Below are positions 48,033 to 58,816 of a stretch of DNA of 64,000 bases, piece after piece; the first letter of the stretch is position 1, and each line of letters begins with the position of its first letter. Under the pieces are notes generated by a model. That model was not told the DNA's origin, made no database searches, and saw nothing but the letters and a program-made list of their open reading frames with translations. Made by a program: the position numbers and the translations under genes. Origin of the DNA: Luscinia megarhynchos (lineage: Eukaryota; Chordata; Aves; Passeriformes; Turdidae); the NCBI GenBank assembly GCA_034336665.1, contig JAPFBE010000002.1, positions 74,031,405 to 74,095,404 on the forward strand, read 5' to 3'.

Positions 48033-50458
48033 GTAATTGCTCGGAACCAAGCAGCTCTTAAGTGCCCTGACTTCCCTGACTGAGATTGACTGATGGGACG
48101 ATTAAGTGAGGCAGAGATTTATAGCCAATTTAGTAGCAAGAAAGCAAAAATGTAGACTCATTTAAATAAGGTGCATTTGCTTTTTCTTTTTCCTCTCTCT
48201 CCCCCCACTGTATTGAGTACACATCATGAATGTTGTCTGAGGTCAGATAGATCAGAGCCAAGCTCCTTTGGCTGGAGAAGTGAGCACCCTTCCAGTCACT
48301 CCTGAGTGGTGCTGGAGCTGTTCTGGTAGTGCTCCAACAGCTGAGGTAACATCCTGAAGGAGAGCTAACTTAAAGAAGGAATTTTACCAAGTCTCTCAGA
48401 GAGCATAATGTAATTCTTACAATAAAGCCAGTAATTTAGATTTATACCTGATTTATTTGCCTTGGTTTCTTGCTTGCTAAAGATATTTTCTAGTATATAT
48501 CAGATGACACAATCCATTTAGAACAAATGAAATTGGCCTTGAAACCTTTGTTACCATCTTATCTGTATGATTACAGCAGATTCTGTGTTAATTAAATAGT
48601 AACATGTTGCAAAAACTCCCAAACCCCACCATAACCTCATTTATATATGGAAATACTCATTCTAATCCTTGCTAAAATTATTTAATAATTAATATCTACA
48701 TTTAGCAGTCTATATCTAAGAGACACGTTAATGAGAAAATACATTAAAATATATTCTTAAATATGAAAAAATGTCCCAGGGCTCAACAGTGAATCTGAGT
48801 AAATGTCTTTGCAATATTGGCAGCAGGTTTTTTTTCTTTTAAGTCTTTATAAAGAAGCACTGAATAATTGAGAAACAATGCTATATGTTAGCCTCTTTTT
48901 TAAAAGACTAGAATCTATAAAATGACAGACATTTTTGCATAATTTGGAATCATAGTTAGATAATTTAATGTAAATTGCAATATCCCAGTGTCTCCTGAGT
49001 CACAGTCAGTATTATAGCTGTGCAGCTCCTGGGTCAAACAGATCTTTAGGTTACTACCTCTGGTGCAGACGAGCAGCAGAGCTCTTTTCCTCTCATCCCA
49101 CACATCATCTGTATAAATTTATACTTGGGAGATGGGGACAAAGCACTCTCTTTTCCTTTGGACATTACATGTGTGAGCAACAGAGAGAGGAGAACCATGC
49201 TTGGAGGTGTTGGCTTTCTCTCACAGCTTCCACGGGGCCCCTGGGGGAAGCAGCCTGCACAATTCACCACATCTATAATTCATAGTGTGGACATAGAGGT
49301 TGTGCCTTTTCTAATGTGCCTGTTCATTAGAAGAATGAACAGCAAGAATAAACCCTTTGTGTTGACATTCCAGAGACGTTTTAGCTTAAGAAGTCAAAGA
49401 GAAAAAAAAAAGTAGTATATTTCAGTACAAAGCTTTTCATTTCTGTGTTATATGGTGTTAATCTTTGGGATCTATTGTGAATAAGATTTGCCCTCATATT
49501 TTTAAAACTGTGCATTATAATTTAATCTCTGGTCCTCAGACCTCAGTCTATGAAGGATATTCCCTTAATAAGCTGTTTGGTAATGATCTTGATGTACAGG
49601 TGAATACAAATATTATTAATTAAATATTGAAAGATGTAAAGATAAAGAATGCAGAAAACATCAAAGTTCTTAGATTGATGTACTTAGATGGCTCTATTAT
49701 CTGCTTCAAGAGTTATCCAGCATGATTTATAATTTCTATTAAAAATATCAAAACACTGTCTGGACTGTATCTAAGCCAGCGAATATCCCTCAATCTTTGT
49801 TTTATGTCATTCTAAGAAAAAGGGTACATGTTTACCCACACACTTCACCCTCTAGTTTTTGCTCAAAGCACAGCTTTTGCTACAATAACAAAGAGGAAAT
49901 CAATCTTTCTTGAATCCCTAATTTCCCATGGAATTAAATGCCTCTTTCTCTTGAGAGAAATGTTTCAGCTTGTGGGTTGAGTAATCTCTTCACTTGTCAC
50001 TCTTTAGCTGTGTTAAAAAAAAAGCATACAATACTAATCTTCATTCCCTTCTATGACTTTGTCCTCTAAGCCCTATGTAAAACACATCTATTCTCCAAGA
50101 GTAATTTATAGTAAGATTTTTACTGTAAAGCAAATGTGGGGTAAGAACCAGCTCTGTTGAGATTCATACCTGGGAAACAACATATTTAAACTTAAACTTT
50201 AAGAATTAGTTCACTGACAAACTACTGTTTAACTGTTGCACTTAAATAATATATATTGAAGTAATAATAAATTCTTTGTCACTGGCTATATTTAGAAAAT
50301 ATTTTTACTAGATATTCTCTAGGAACAACAGTGTGAATTCCAAGGGCTAGTCCTACAAGAGAGAATACTACATTACTCTCTGAACAAACCTCAAATAGAA
50401 CAAAATGTGAAGTATCTTTGCTTCTGAAAACTAGAGAGTTTAATGTACAAGAATGAAT

Positions 50459-50511
50459 GATATTAATTTTTTAAAATATTTGGTCCAAGATATTAATTTT
50501 CTAAAAATATT
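50459..50511. repeat. Tandem duplication of a 30-bp AT-rich unit
   Basis: GATATTAATTTTTTAAAATA and GATATTAATTTTCTAAAAAT begin 30 bases apart and match over about 22 bases with small differences. They sit in a chance ORF as the repeated DINFLK motif. Confidence 0.75.
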
Positions 50512-51184
50512 TCATTTGTTGGGATATGAGAATGTTCCCCAGGCTTTGACAGCTGAATATTGCAGATGTCTCCATAATAGTTTTCACTCCTTCTTTAAAC
50601 CACATAAAGTGTTAAAGGCCACATGGAAAAACTGAGTTTGAAGGAATATTTGAGGTCTAAAACATTGATTTGGTTCTATAGGGAAGGGTCAGGCAGGCCC
50701 CTGTTTTATGAACATGTTCTCTGTTCTGTCTGTACATGTAGAAGTCTGGAGAGAAATTCGAGGGTAGTCCCATGTCTGCTGGAATGTCATTAAATGTAAT
50801 TTTGTGGTGAATCTACCCTGTTTTTTTTTTTTTTCTCAGAAAAGGAAAATATCTACCAGACTCAAATTGCTAATGGAATAAAAAAAAGTGGAAATGAAGG
50901 AGTAGGTAGTATTTTTCACTCATGTGATGTGTCCTTTGCAGGAATGAAACAGGATTTATAGTCTTATAGTGCTATTTAAAGCTGAAAGCCTGTTTTTCCA
51001 AGCAGACGTGTGTATCTGCATTTGCAGCACGCCACTGGCAAGGTAAATGGGATCAGCAGTAAGCTGAAACTGAAAGCTGCAGCTGGCTGACAGTTGCAAT
51101 TTTACAAAACTCCTTTTTTCTCCTTCAGAGTCTATGCAGATATGAGTTTCAGCAATACTTGCCTCCAGCCTCTTTTAACTTTCT

Positions 51185-51244
51185 TTTTAATTAAAAAGCT
51201 TAATTGGGAGTAATAAAAATTCCAATTAGGCTTTTTAAATAAAA
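51185..51244. repeat. Long near-perfect inverted repeat (25-bp arms, 10-base loop)
   Basis: Arms 51185-51209 and 51220-51244 are complementary at 22 of 25 positions. Two of the three exceptions would be G-U pairs in plus-strand RNA, leaving one A-A mismatch. The loop is GTAATAAAAA. Each arm carries TAATTGG, a homeodomain-type core, in opposed orientation (51201-51207 and 51222-51228), and TTAATTAA lies at 51187-51194. It could be a palindromic regulatory site, a pre-miRNA-like hairpin or a small transposon relic. The sequence alone does not decide. Confidence 0.75.
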
Positions 51245-53736
51245 CCCAAAAGCTCAAAGTGGCTGTGGTTGCAGATAACTGCTGCTGCAACCCGTGACTA
51301 GCACTGCCATTTGAACAAGGCATTTGTTTCACCATAATTGATATTGGCCTTTATGATTGTACCTCCACATCTTGGAAAAGTACTGTACCTTTAAGTCTCA
51401 CAGAGTTATTGTTTGCATGTGAAATACGAGCATCCTTGTAAGTTTTGCTATGTGCAGTACAGGGACTCAGGTCTCTGTGGGTTGCTCTGCATATATTCCC
51501 CTCAGCATGATGCTACATGTCCTATCTGTAAGCAGAAATAGAACCTGTAACAAGTCCTGATCAGCCAATTTCCCAGTGAATTCATGTGGTCCTGTGGGCT
51601 GCCTAAAATTCCTAGAACTGTTTACTGCTTCTTCTACAGCTTCTTAGGGATTTTCTTTCTTTTCTTTTATTAAATTATTTTTATTATTATTTTCTCTCTT
51701 TATTGTTGACTGATTCCTAGCTCTTATTTTGAAAGCCAGCTTGTGTTGGCTCCAGGTACCACTGGCATTAGGTTCACAGGCTTTTCTCATCAGCTTGATG
51801 GACCCAGGTGGCCTTGTCTTTCACTGCTGTTTTTGCTTTCATTTTCTCAACCATCTGCTTCTGACAAGAATGAATTACAGCCCTGTTTTCCAAGAAGTGC
51901 ATTGACAGTTGTAGCTCAAATGATTACACTAAAAAAACCCCCCAGGACGGCTTGAAAAGCAAAATATCCATATATAAAACATAAATGCATGCCAAAAACT
52001 CCAAGAAATTTAAAGCAAATAAAAATGTTAATCTTTTGCTCATCTAGTATTTAATTTATCGATAATGTTGAACATACTGAATTAAATGATTAGTAGGGTT
52101 GGTTAAAAAATGGCTGCATTGCAACACAAAATGTACCTTTTTTCCCCCAAATTAAAAGCTTAGTATATAAATTTAAACAAAAGTTTTTTACTTACTTTCT
52201 TGCCCCCAAATTTTGAAAAACAGGAGTATTTCCTCAAAAAAACCCCTTGGGTGTCATTAGGAGGGATCATTCTTCTTTCTACCCCAGCCTGGGCACTGGA
52301 AAATGTTCCTCCAACCCAATGCTCTTATGCAGTAATAATGTGGAAGTAAACTGAATGATGTGCTTCTGACAGGTATAATGCCCTGTGTCACCAAATTGCA
52401 TCTCTGTCCAGGAAAAGTACATTTGCCACAGGTTACAGGATTTGAGAGAGAGACCTGCTGTAGGTTGGGCTTGCTTGATTCAGCCTCACTTCCTCTCAGT
52501 CAGGGCTTCATCTGCTGGGTCTGGGCTCTGACTGACAGCTTTATTCAGGAGAGATTGGCAGCTTGAATTACAGGAAGGTAGGAAAGATTATGTTTCAAAA
52601 ATAGAAAATTTTTTGTGTTTCCTTTTTTTTTTTCTGCTGATCCTTCTTTGAAATCGTTTTCTGGAATAAATCACAATATCTAATAAGCCAATGAGTCTTT
52701 TAAAGTGGAGTTTTAAGAGTGTACCAAGGTCTTACTGAATCATGTTATCTAGCATTTCAAATCCTCTTGAAGTTAGTTACAAAGAATAATAGCTATATGC
52801 TCAGTCTGAAGAGTTCTAAGATTTTAGTGACTTTGGATTAACAGGAAGATTTCAAACCATCAGTGTTTAAGCTTCACCTTTCTGTCAGTCATTCCTGACA
52901 AGGCCAGAATAAGGCAGTAACTACAGTGACTTTAGAGAGGGTGGTTTTTCATTAGTTTAAGCAGAATGTCAATTAAAAAGGAATTGAGATAAAGAACCAG
53001 CAACTAGATTAAGTTTACACTTCTTCAAGGATGATAAGAAAAATCCATTTACAGGTTCTATTTCAGACTGAATACACTTTCTAAGGTAAAGGCCCCTTAT
53101 ATTATAGCTTCAAAAATCTACTGGTAATTTCTGAAAAGATTTAATAACTATTGTGTCTGAAATATTGAAGAATTTTTTAACTGCTGGAAATAATTATTTC
53201 TTAACTGAAATGAATATACTAAAATTAATTTAAATTTAATTTCACACATTTTATGACAGAATGTTATCATCTTCCATCATTTCTTCTCCTTCTGTCTGAC
53301 TACTATTTGCATTCTCTAAGAAATGACAAAGCCTATTTAAAATGGGAAGAGAAATTCTATGATCTATGACCTTTCTATGATCTCTGAATGGGGCTGATTT
53401 GCAGCTAAGTAGTATGGGACACAATGTAAGCCTACATATACTAATTTTTTTTACTTTTTCTGTGGTCAAGTTGCAAGAATTTGAGCAACTTAGGAGGAGT
53501 TATGAAGTCAGAATTTAGAAGACTGCAAGGGAATGGGGCAACGTTGGTCTTTGTCCAGGTTTAATGCAAAAGAGGCTCCTACAGGGATTCAGTCTTCTGT
53601 TTATCCTTGTGGCTCCTTGTGACAGCACTGGACTTCAGGGTTCACATGGAAGGTATTGTTTTGGGCAGGATCATGTGAGTATTTATTACCCCTGACTCAT
53701 ACATTCCTTTTTTTTTTTTTTTTCTCCTTCTTTCAG

Positions 53737-53872
53737 GCTCAAAATGTTTTCTCTAAATGAAACTGAAATTGTAATTTGTTATTTGTTCAGAGCTAGGTTG
53801 GTGATGGTTTTCTACTTTGCCCAGAAATGCAGACTAATCCAGAATGGAGAGTATTTTGAGGGATGCTTCCCA
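53737..53872 (+). CDS. Candidate 136-base internal exon, product unknown
   Basis: A very strong acceptor (16 T, then CTCCTTCTTTCAG) ends at 53736 and the donor CCA/GTGAGT follows 53872. One frame is open for all 45 codons, starting LKMFSLNETEIVICYLFRAR and ending GEYFEGCFP. It would begin in phase 2 and end in phase 0, which fits directly after the candidate at 27925-27980 (ending phase 2). The middle is hydrophobic with cysteines (a possible membrane-near or core strand). It is the longest splice-bounded open segment I noticed, but T-runs make acceptor-like sites common here. The family is not recognised. Confidence 0.3.
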
Positions 53873-55345
53873 GTGAGTAGTACAGTATGGACCACTGTGC
53901 ATGACAAAGGATAGGAAGGGAATTTAAACTGTTGAGCACAATTGACACATCTTGTAAACATCAGCAGGAGATCTATAATCCACTTCTGCAATGCTTTACA
54001 AAGGCATCTTTTCTACCTTTTAATTGTAATCTGAATAGATTGCAGTTTCTGAGCAATGACACACAAAAACTTGCACATACACCTGAAGTTGGGTAAAACA
54101 TTAATTCCTAGTATTATATGAAAGATTTAATCCTCTTTGCTGTTCCTGTGACTAAGCTCTCGGCAGACAAGTCAGGTGTGGGGTTTTTCAGTAGTGAAAC
54201 AGCTTTCCATTTTGGTCTCTTTGCCATGAAATAGTAAAATACTGGTTGAAAGGACCAGAACTTTCTATCATTAACAAAATAACAGATAGTTTCTCTTACA
54301 GGTAATCAAGTTTTCTATTATAGGTAACTAAAGAACAGGGAGCAGGATACCCACTCAGTCTGGAGGTGAAGAGAACTGCCCTTCAGAGATGTCCAAAGCC
54401 AGGAGAGATGCTGACAAACTCTGATTCTCCTACTATTTATACTGCCTGACAGAATGAGTCACATTTTATGACTTTTTAATAGCTTTCTCACCTTCCTGAA
54501 ATGAATTACATGCTTGCAGAGCAGTGATGGTAAACTAGGAGTCATAGTGATCCTTATTAGCTTTGCAGCATCCTTTGCATTCAGTACTCATGAATCAGCT
54601 GTAATATATTGTGGTAAATAATCTGTCCAGAGACACATCAGCATTGCATCTGAAGTGCAGCCCAGGCTGATACTGTGAAATCAGCGTTGATATGGTCTGT
54701 AAAGTTGGGTCTTGCTGTATCTCTTTGAATCAGGGCAAGATTTGGCTGATTCCTCCTGATAAAGAATCTATTAAGCAGCTTTTTCAGATCTACTTAATGC
54801 TTTGGTGTCATTACTTTAAAACTGATGTGTTTGCCACTCTTTCTATCAGCTACACACACATCATTGCACCAAAACCTCACCTAAAGCATGGCCGTGATGG
54901 AGGGTATTCTTTCAAACCCAGTATTCCAAGATTTCTTCATGGCTTTGAATGTTTCAGCTGAATCAATTTTTTGTCACCAAGTTATGCAAAAGATTTTGTT
55001 TCCACTACAAAAGCTGTGGCATTAAGAGACCATGGGATGATGTGAGGAGCCTATGGCAGCACTAGGATGAAATCTATAAGGCAACAGCCTGAAATAATTG
55101 CAGGTTACAGAAAATAGCCCCAGAAGGGGCTTGGAGAAATCATCTACATAGAGTGCATACTGTAGCTCCATTAGCACTCTGATTTATTCTGAGAAATGCT
55201 CATTTAACCTCCTCTTACAAACTTCTCATAGCACTGGGGAAAGCTATAGATTAAAAGCTTTTTTTCTAACAGACTATACCAAAAGTGGTAAAGGCCAGAA
55301 ATTGTGGTGCTGGCCAAACAGCAGCTGTTTTTAGCTGGTTTATTA

Positions 55346-55364
55346 TTGATTGATTGATTGATTT
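55346..55364. repeat. (GATT)n microsatellite
   Basis: About four uninterrupted TGAT units in an AT-rich setting. Confidence 0.85.
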
Positions 55365-57003
55365 ATTTTTGTTCTGTTGGATGGACCTTCAATCTGAATA
55401 GAAGTGAGCTAAATTTAATATGCATAAGAAGTCCTTACCTTTCATTTAATAATGGCAGAGCTGTTGTATTTAAATTGCACAGAGATTTGAGAGTGCTCTA
55501 AAAACCTCATATGGAAACGTCATATGATCATCTGGTTAATGCAACCTTTTTCCAACCAAACCTCTATAGTTCACCTACCAATGAAGAAAAAGCTACAAAA
55601 AAGAAGGCTTATAGCTTTTCAAACACTAGTTTCACAAAACAGCTTTTATATTTAAGCTGTTGTTATTATTTAAGCTATTATATATTGTTTCTTGCTGTAG
55701 TAGTACAAACAATGATGATGTGATTTAATGGGCTGTTAGCACAATAACACTCTATGCCTTAAGAGGGACACAAATTTCTATCCTCCATTTGGAAGTCATC
55801 AATGTCTTTACAGGCAATGAGATACGTTCTTCAATTATGTATTTGCCTATTGTGTGATGGTGAGCTATGGTCAACTTAGGATTTTATGGATTTAAAATAT
55901 TTTTTTTCTGACATCTTAATTGTTGATTTCCTTTAGCCAGTACTTGATAAATTCATGCCCGTGGCTGATACAGACATCTTGTAAAGTTGAAAGTGGCATT
56001 TAGTATTTTGTGGCAAACATACATGTTTTTCAGAGTTTGAACTTTCTTTAACAGGCAATATCATGCTGATAAACTGTGTGTGCTTTCCACAAATGGAGCA
56101 TTACAAGAGTCAAAGTATGAAACCCAAGTCTCTGTACATTGGTGCTAAAGAGGGAGGGGTAAGTGTAAGGTGTGGGAACATCTGGTTGAATACAGATGAG
56201 GTGTTATCTTAGTGAAATCAACATAGACCTTGCAGTAGTTTAAAACAATGCCTCGTGGTTTGGTTTAAAACAGAGAGTTTCTTTTCAGGAGGAAGCAGAT
56301 CTAACATGCAGGGAGTAGTTTGTCTCTCTCTGTGGTATTATGTACAGACAAATATCTTCTATCTATGTTTTATTTTGGAGTCAGATAAATATACAAATCC
56401 ATTTAGTGCCCTGCATCTGCTGTGTGTCTTCTCCTCAGGGGTTAAATGCAGCCTTGGGAGCAGCATGATGGAGCTGCTTCTGCATATCCTGGGTATTGTA
56501 TCTCCTGTGGGATGTGAGGTGCTCATGCTGGGCCTGGGGAAGAGGGCTTCAGAAACCCAATTCTCCTGTCCCATTGGAGAGTCAGCTGTGCTGTCTGATC
56601 AGGAAGTCTGGTTGGGATGGCTAAACCAGGACAGTTCAGGTATTACTCAGAAGAATGATATCAAGATACTTAAGACAGTAATTTTGAAGTAAGATCAGCA
56701 CTTACAGGTCTCTATCTGACAAACACTGCATCAGCCCCTTTCTGCAGGTTTGGGCAGGGAAGTGCTGAATTCGTTTGCTTTGGGATGGTTTGGCAAAGAA
56801 TCTATTACTTTCATTCAGCCGAGGCAGCACTTCCCTCCACCAGGATGTGGCATTAGTGGTGTATACTATTCTGTCAGGGAACAGGCTGAAGCTCTCTGAG
56901 TCTTTGTTACAAAACATTACCTACAGCTTCGGGAGAACTGTTAATAGCCTTTGAGTTTCAGGAGCTAAAGCAGTATATTAATGGTGTTCATGGACTGCTA
57001 ACT

Positions 57004-57581
57004 TGTGCTGGTTTCAGCTGGGGTAGACTTCTCTTTCTTCACAGTGACCAGTATGGAGCTGTGTTCTGGATTTGAGTGAAACACAGGGCTGATAATACAG
57101 AGGTGCTTTTGTTATAGCTGAGCAGGGCTTGCACAGAGCCAAGGCCTTTTCTGCTGCTCATATTGCTGTGCTGGCAAGGAATTTGGGGGTGCTTGGGAAG
57201 CTGGGAGGAGACACAGCCAGCACAGGTGACCCAAACTCACCAAAGGGATATTCCAGACCATGTAGCATCATGTTCAGTGTATTAAGTTGAGGGAAGAAGA
57301 GGAAAAGGGGAATGTTTGCAGTGATGGCATTTGTCTTATTGGGTGACTGATCCATAGGATGGGGCCCTGTTCTCCTGGAGATGGCAGAACTGCTGCCTGC
57401 CCATGGGAAGCAGTGAATTAATTCCTTGCTTTGCTTTGCATGTGTGCATGGCTTTCACTTTCCCTATTAAACTGTCTTTATCTCAACCCATGAGTTTTTT
57501 AGCTTTTACCTTTCTGATTCTCTCCCCAGTCCTGCTGTGGAGGAGTGTGTGGACCTTGGTTGCTGGCCAGGGTTAAACCAC
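57004..57581 (+). mobile_element. Complete solo LTR of an avian endogenous retrovirus, plus strand
   Basis: It starts TGTGCTGGTTTCAGCTGGGG and ends 'ccagggttaaaccac(a)'. In between come 'gccaaggccttttctgctgc', 'gagacacagccagcacag', 'ccaaagggatattccagacc', a degraded TATA region near 57278-57290 and 'gaattaattccttgctttgc'. An ATTAAA polyadenylation signal lies at 57476-57481, followed by 'tatctcaacccatgag'. AACT occurs on both sides (57000-57003 and 57582-57585), a plausible target-site duplication. The last A of the element may be shared with it. No internal genes remain. It is related to the split minus-strand LTR at 28674-29932. Confidence 0.85.
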
Positions 57582-57596
57582 AACTGTCCTTTTTGG

Positions 57597-58063
57597 TGTG
57601 AAGTGTGGGGTGTGAAGGGTTTGAGATAATGACAGGTTTGATTGGGATATGCTAGATTGAATATAGATCTGTTAGTGGTTAACTAGTAATGAGCAGGGTT
57701 CTGTGCTTGCTATGGGCCTTACATTCCTGACTGTGTATTAGAATGTTCTGCTCATTAGTGTCCACTCTTTGTTTTTGCTTTTGCTAGGATTAACTAAACC
57801 TAACAGAAACTGTGTCCCCATGTGTCTCTACTGCCTGGCACTATTAGTCAGGCAATGAAAAAAATCTACTCTTTGCATTTCAGCTGTGGTTTGGTGGTCA
57901 CCCTGGTTACCTGTATGTGTTGATTCACATATAGCTAAGCTCAGTGTCATGAGAATTTCATTAATAAATTCCCATTAAATTCACGAGAAGTTGAGTTGAT
58001 GTGTCCTGGAGCCAGGCTGTGGAAAACCTCATGAGAGACAGCCTGTGTGCCCAACCTGTCACA
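57597..58063 (+). mobile_element. LTR-like element of another family, plus strand
   Basis: It starts TGTGAAGTGTGGGG and ends 'cccaacctgtcaca', with an AATAAA polyadenylation signal at 57963-57968 in 'attaataaattcccattaa' near the 3' end. 'ggaaaacctcatgagagaca' precedes the 3' terminus. The size (about 470 bp), TG...CA ends and signal placement fit a solo LTR. I find no clear target-site duplication, so the exact borders are uncertain. It begins about 15 bases after the LTR at 57004-57581. Confidence 0.5.
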
Positions 58064-58569
58064 AAAGACTGATTCACAAGATTTAAATTAAAAGCTTAAT
58101 TTTCAAGTTATGTATAAGGAGTCAGTTGTTTAAATAATACCATAGCAAAATTAATACTCTAAGGATTTATAATTACAGCCACCTTTTATGAATTTTAAAG
58201 GCAGAGAGACACTGACAAAATATTCACAATGTTTCTGCACTTCACTGGTTTACAAAGAATGTTGCTAGTAGGCAGACCAGTGGGGCAAGGAAACACAATT
58301 GCTTACAACAGCTAAGCAGGTATACTTAATTTTTAAGCCTGCCAGCCCTGACATAAATTCCTTTTTTTTTTTTTTCTGAAATCGCCTTTATGTCTTAATT
58401 ATCTTGTGTAGTCTCATATAATGTATTTGATAAAGAAAAATATGAACTATTAATTTTCATCTTGAGGTTTTAAAATAGCCAATTAAGCTAGTACTAAGAG
58501 AAAAATTATATAAAACTTCTGTGCCAGAATATAATACTCTTTGTCTCATTAGCATTCAGTTTATATATT

Positions 58570-58610
58570 GCCTCCAACCATAACCATTGCATGATTCTAT
58601 GATTCTATAA
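58570..58610 (+). mobile_element. CR1 3' tail remnant, plus strand
   Basis: 'cctccaaccataaccattgc' followed by 'atgattctatgattctata' has the final CR1 bases and two tail repeats. Only about 40 bases remain, so this is a severely truncated insertion or an old remnant. Confidence 0.7.
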
Positions 58611-58762
58611 ACTGTGCCCTCTAGAAATGTTTAAGTTTTCAAACCAAGAGGAAACTGACCTTTACAGGAGTACAGGGCATACAAAAATGCCTGGGATATC
58701 TGACCTCCCTATCAGCAGTTTGCTATCAGCTTTTACTAGGTATGTTTAAGATGTATTTGTCG

Positions 58763-58816
58763 TTTATCAATACCAATAATGTCATTTATCAATATCAATA
58801 ATGTAATTTATCAATA
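58763..58816. repeat. 22-bp minisatellite, about 2.5 units
   Basis: Units start TTTATCAATA at 58763, 58785 and 58807. The first two 22-base units differ at two positions and share CAATAATGT. The third is partial. Confidence 0.85.

Larger units (their letters stand above)
43532..57003. other. 13-kb stretch with two candidate exons and several small repeats
   Basis: Mostly AT-rich. It contains TTTTAA-type repeats (45362-45391), the GATGGTAAT microsatellite (47152-47222), candidate exons (47955-48032 and 53737-53872), a 30-bp tandem duplication (50459-50511), a long hairpin (51185-51244) and several T-runs. The minus-strand ORF at 45921-46379 (about 151 codons from its ATG) is the longest in the window but has no recognisable domain. 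No CR1 or LTR was recognised. Confidence 0.4.

Noticed and set aside
53355..53390. TCTATGATCTATGACC-like repeats suggesting another CR1 tail
   Set aside because: The spacing is not the regular 8-bp CR1 tail and no CR1 3' UTR lies next to it.
56255..56692. 145-codon plus-strand ORF
   Set aside because: It starts at GTG, not ATG, and the sequence has no recognisable family or low-divergence repeat match. Treated as a chance ORF.
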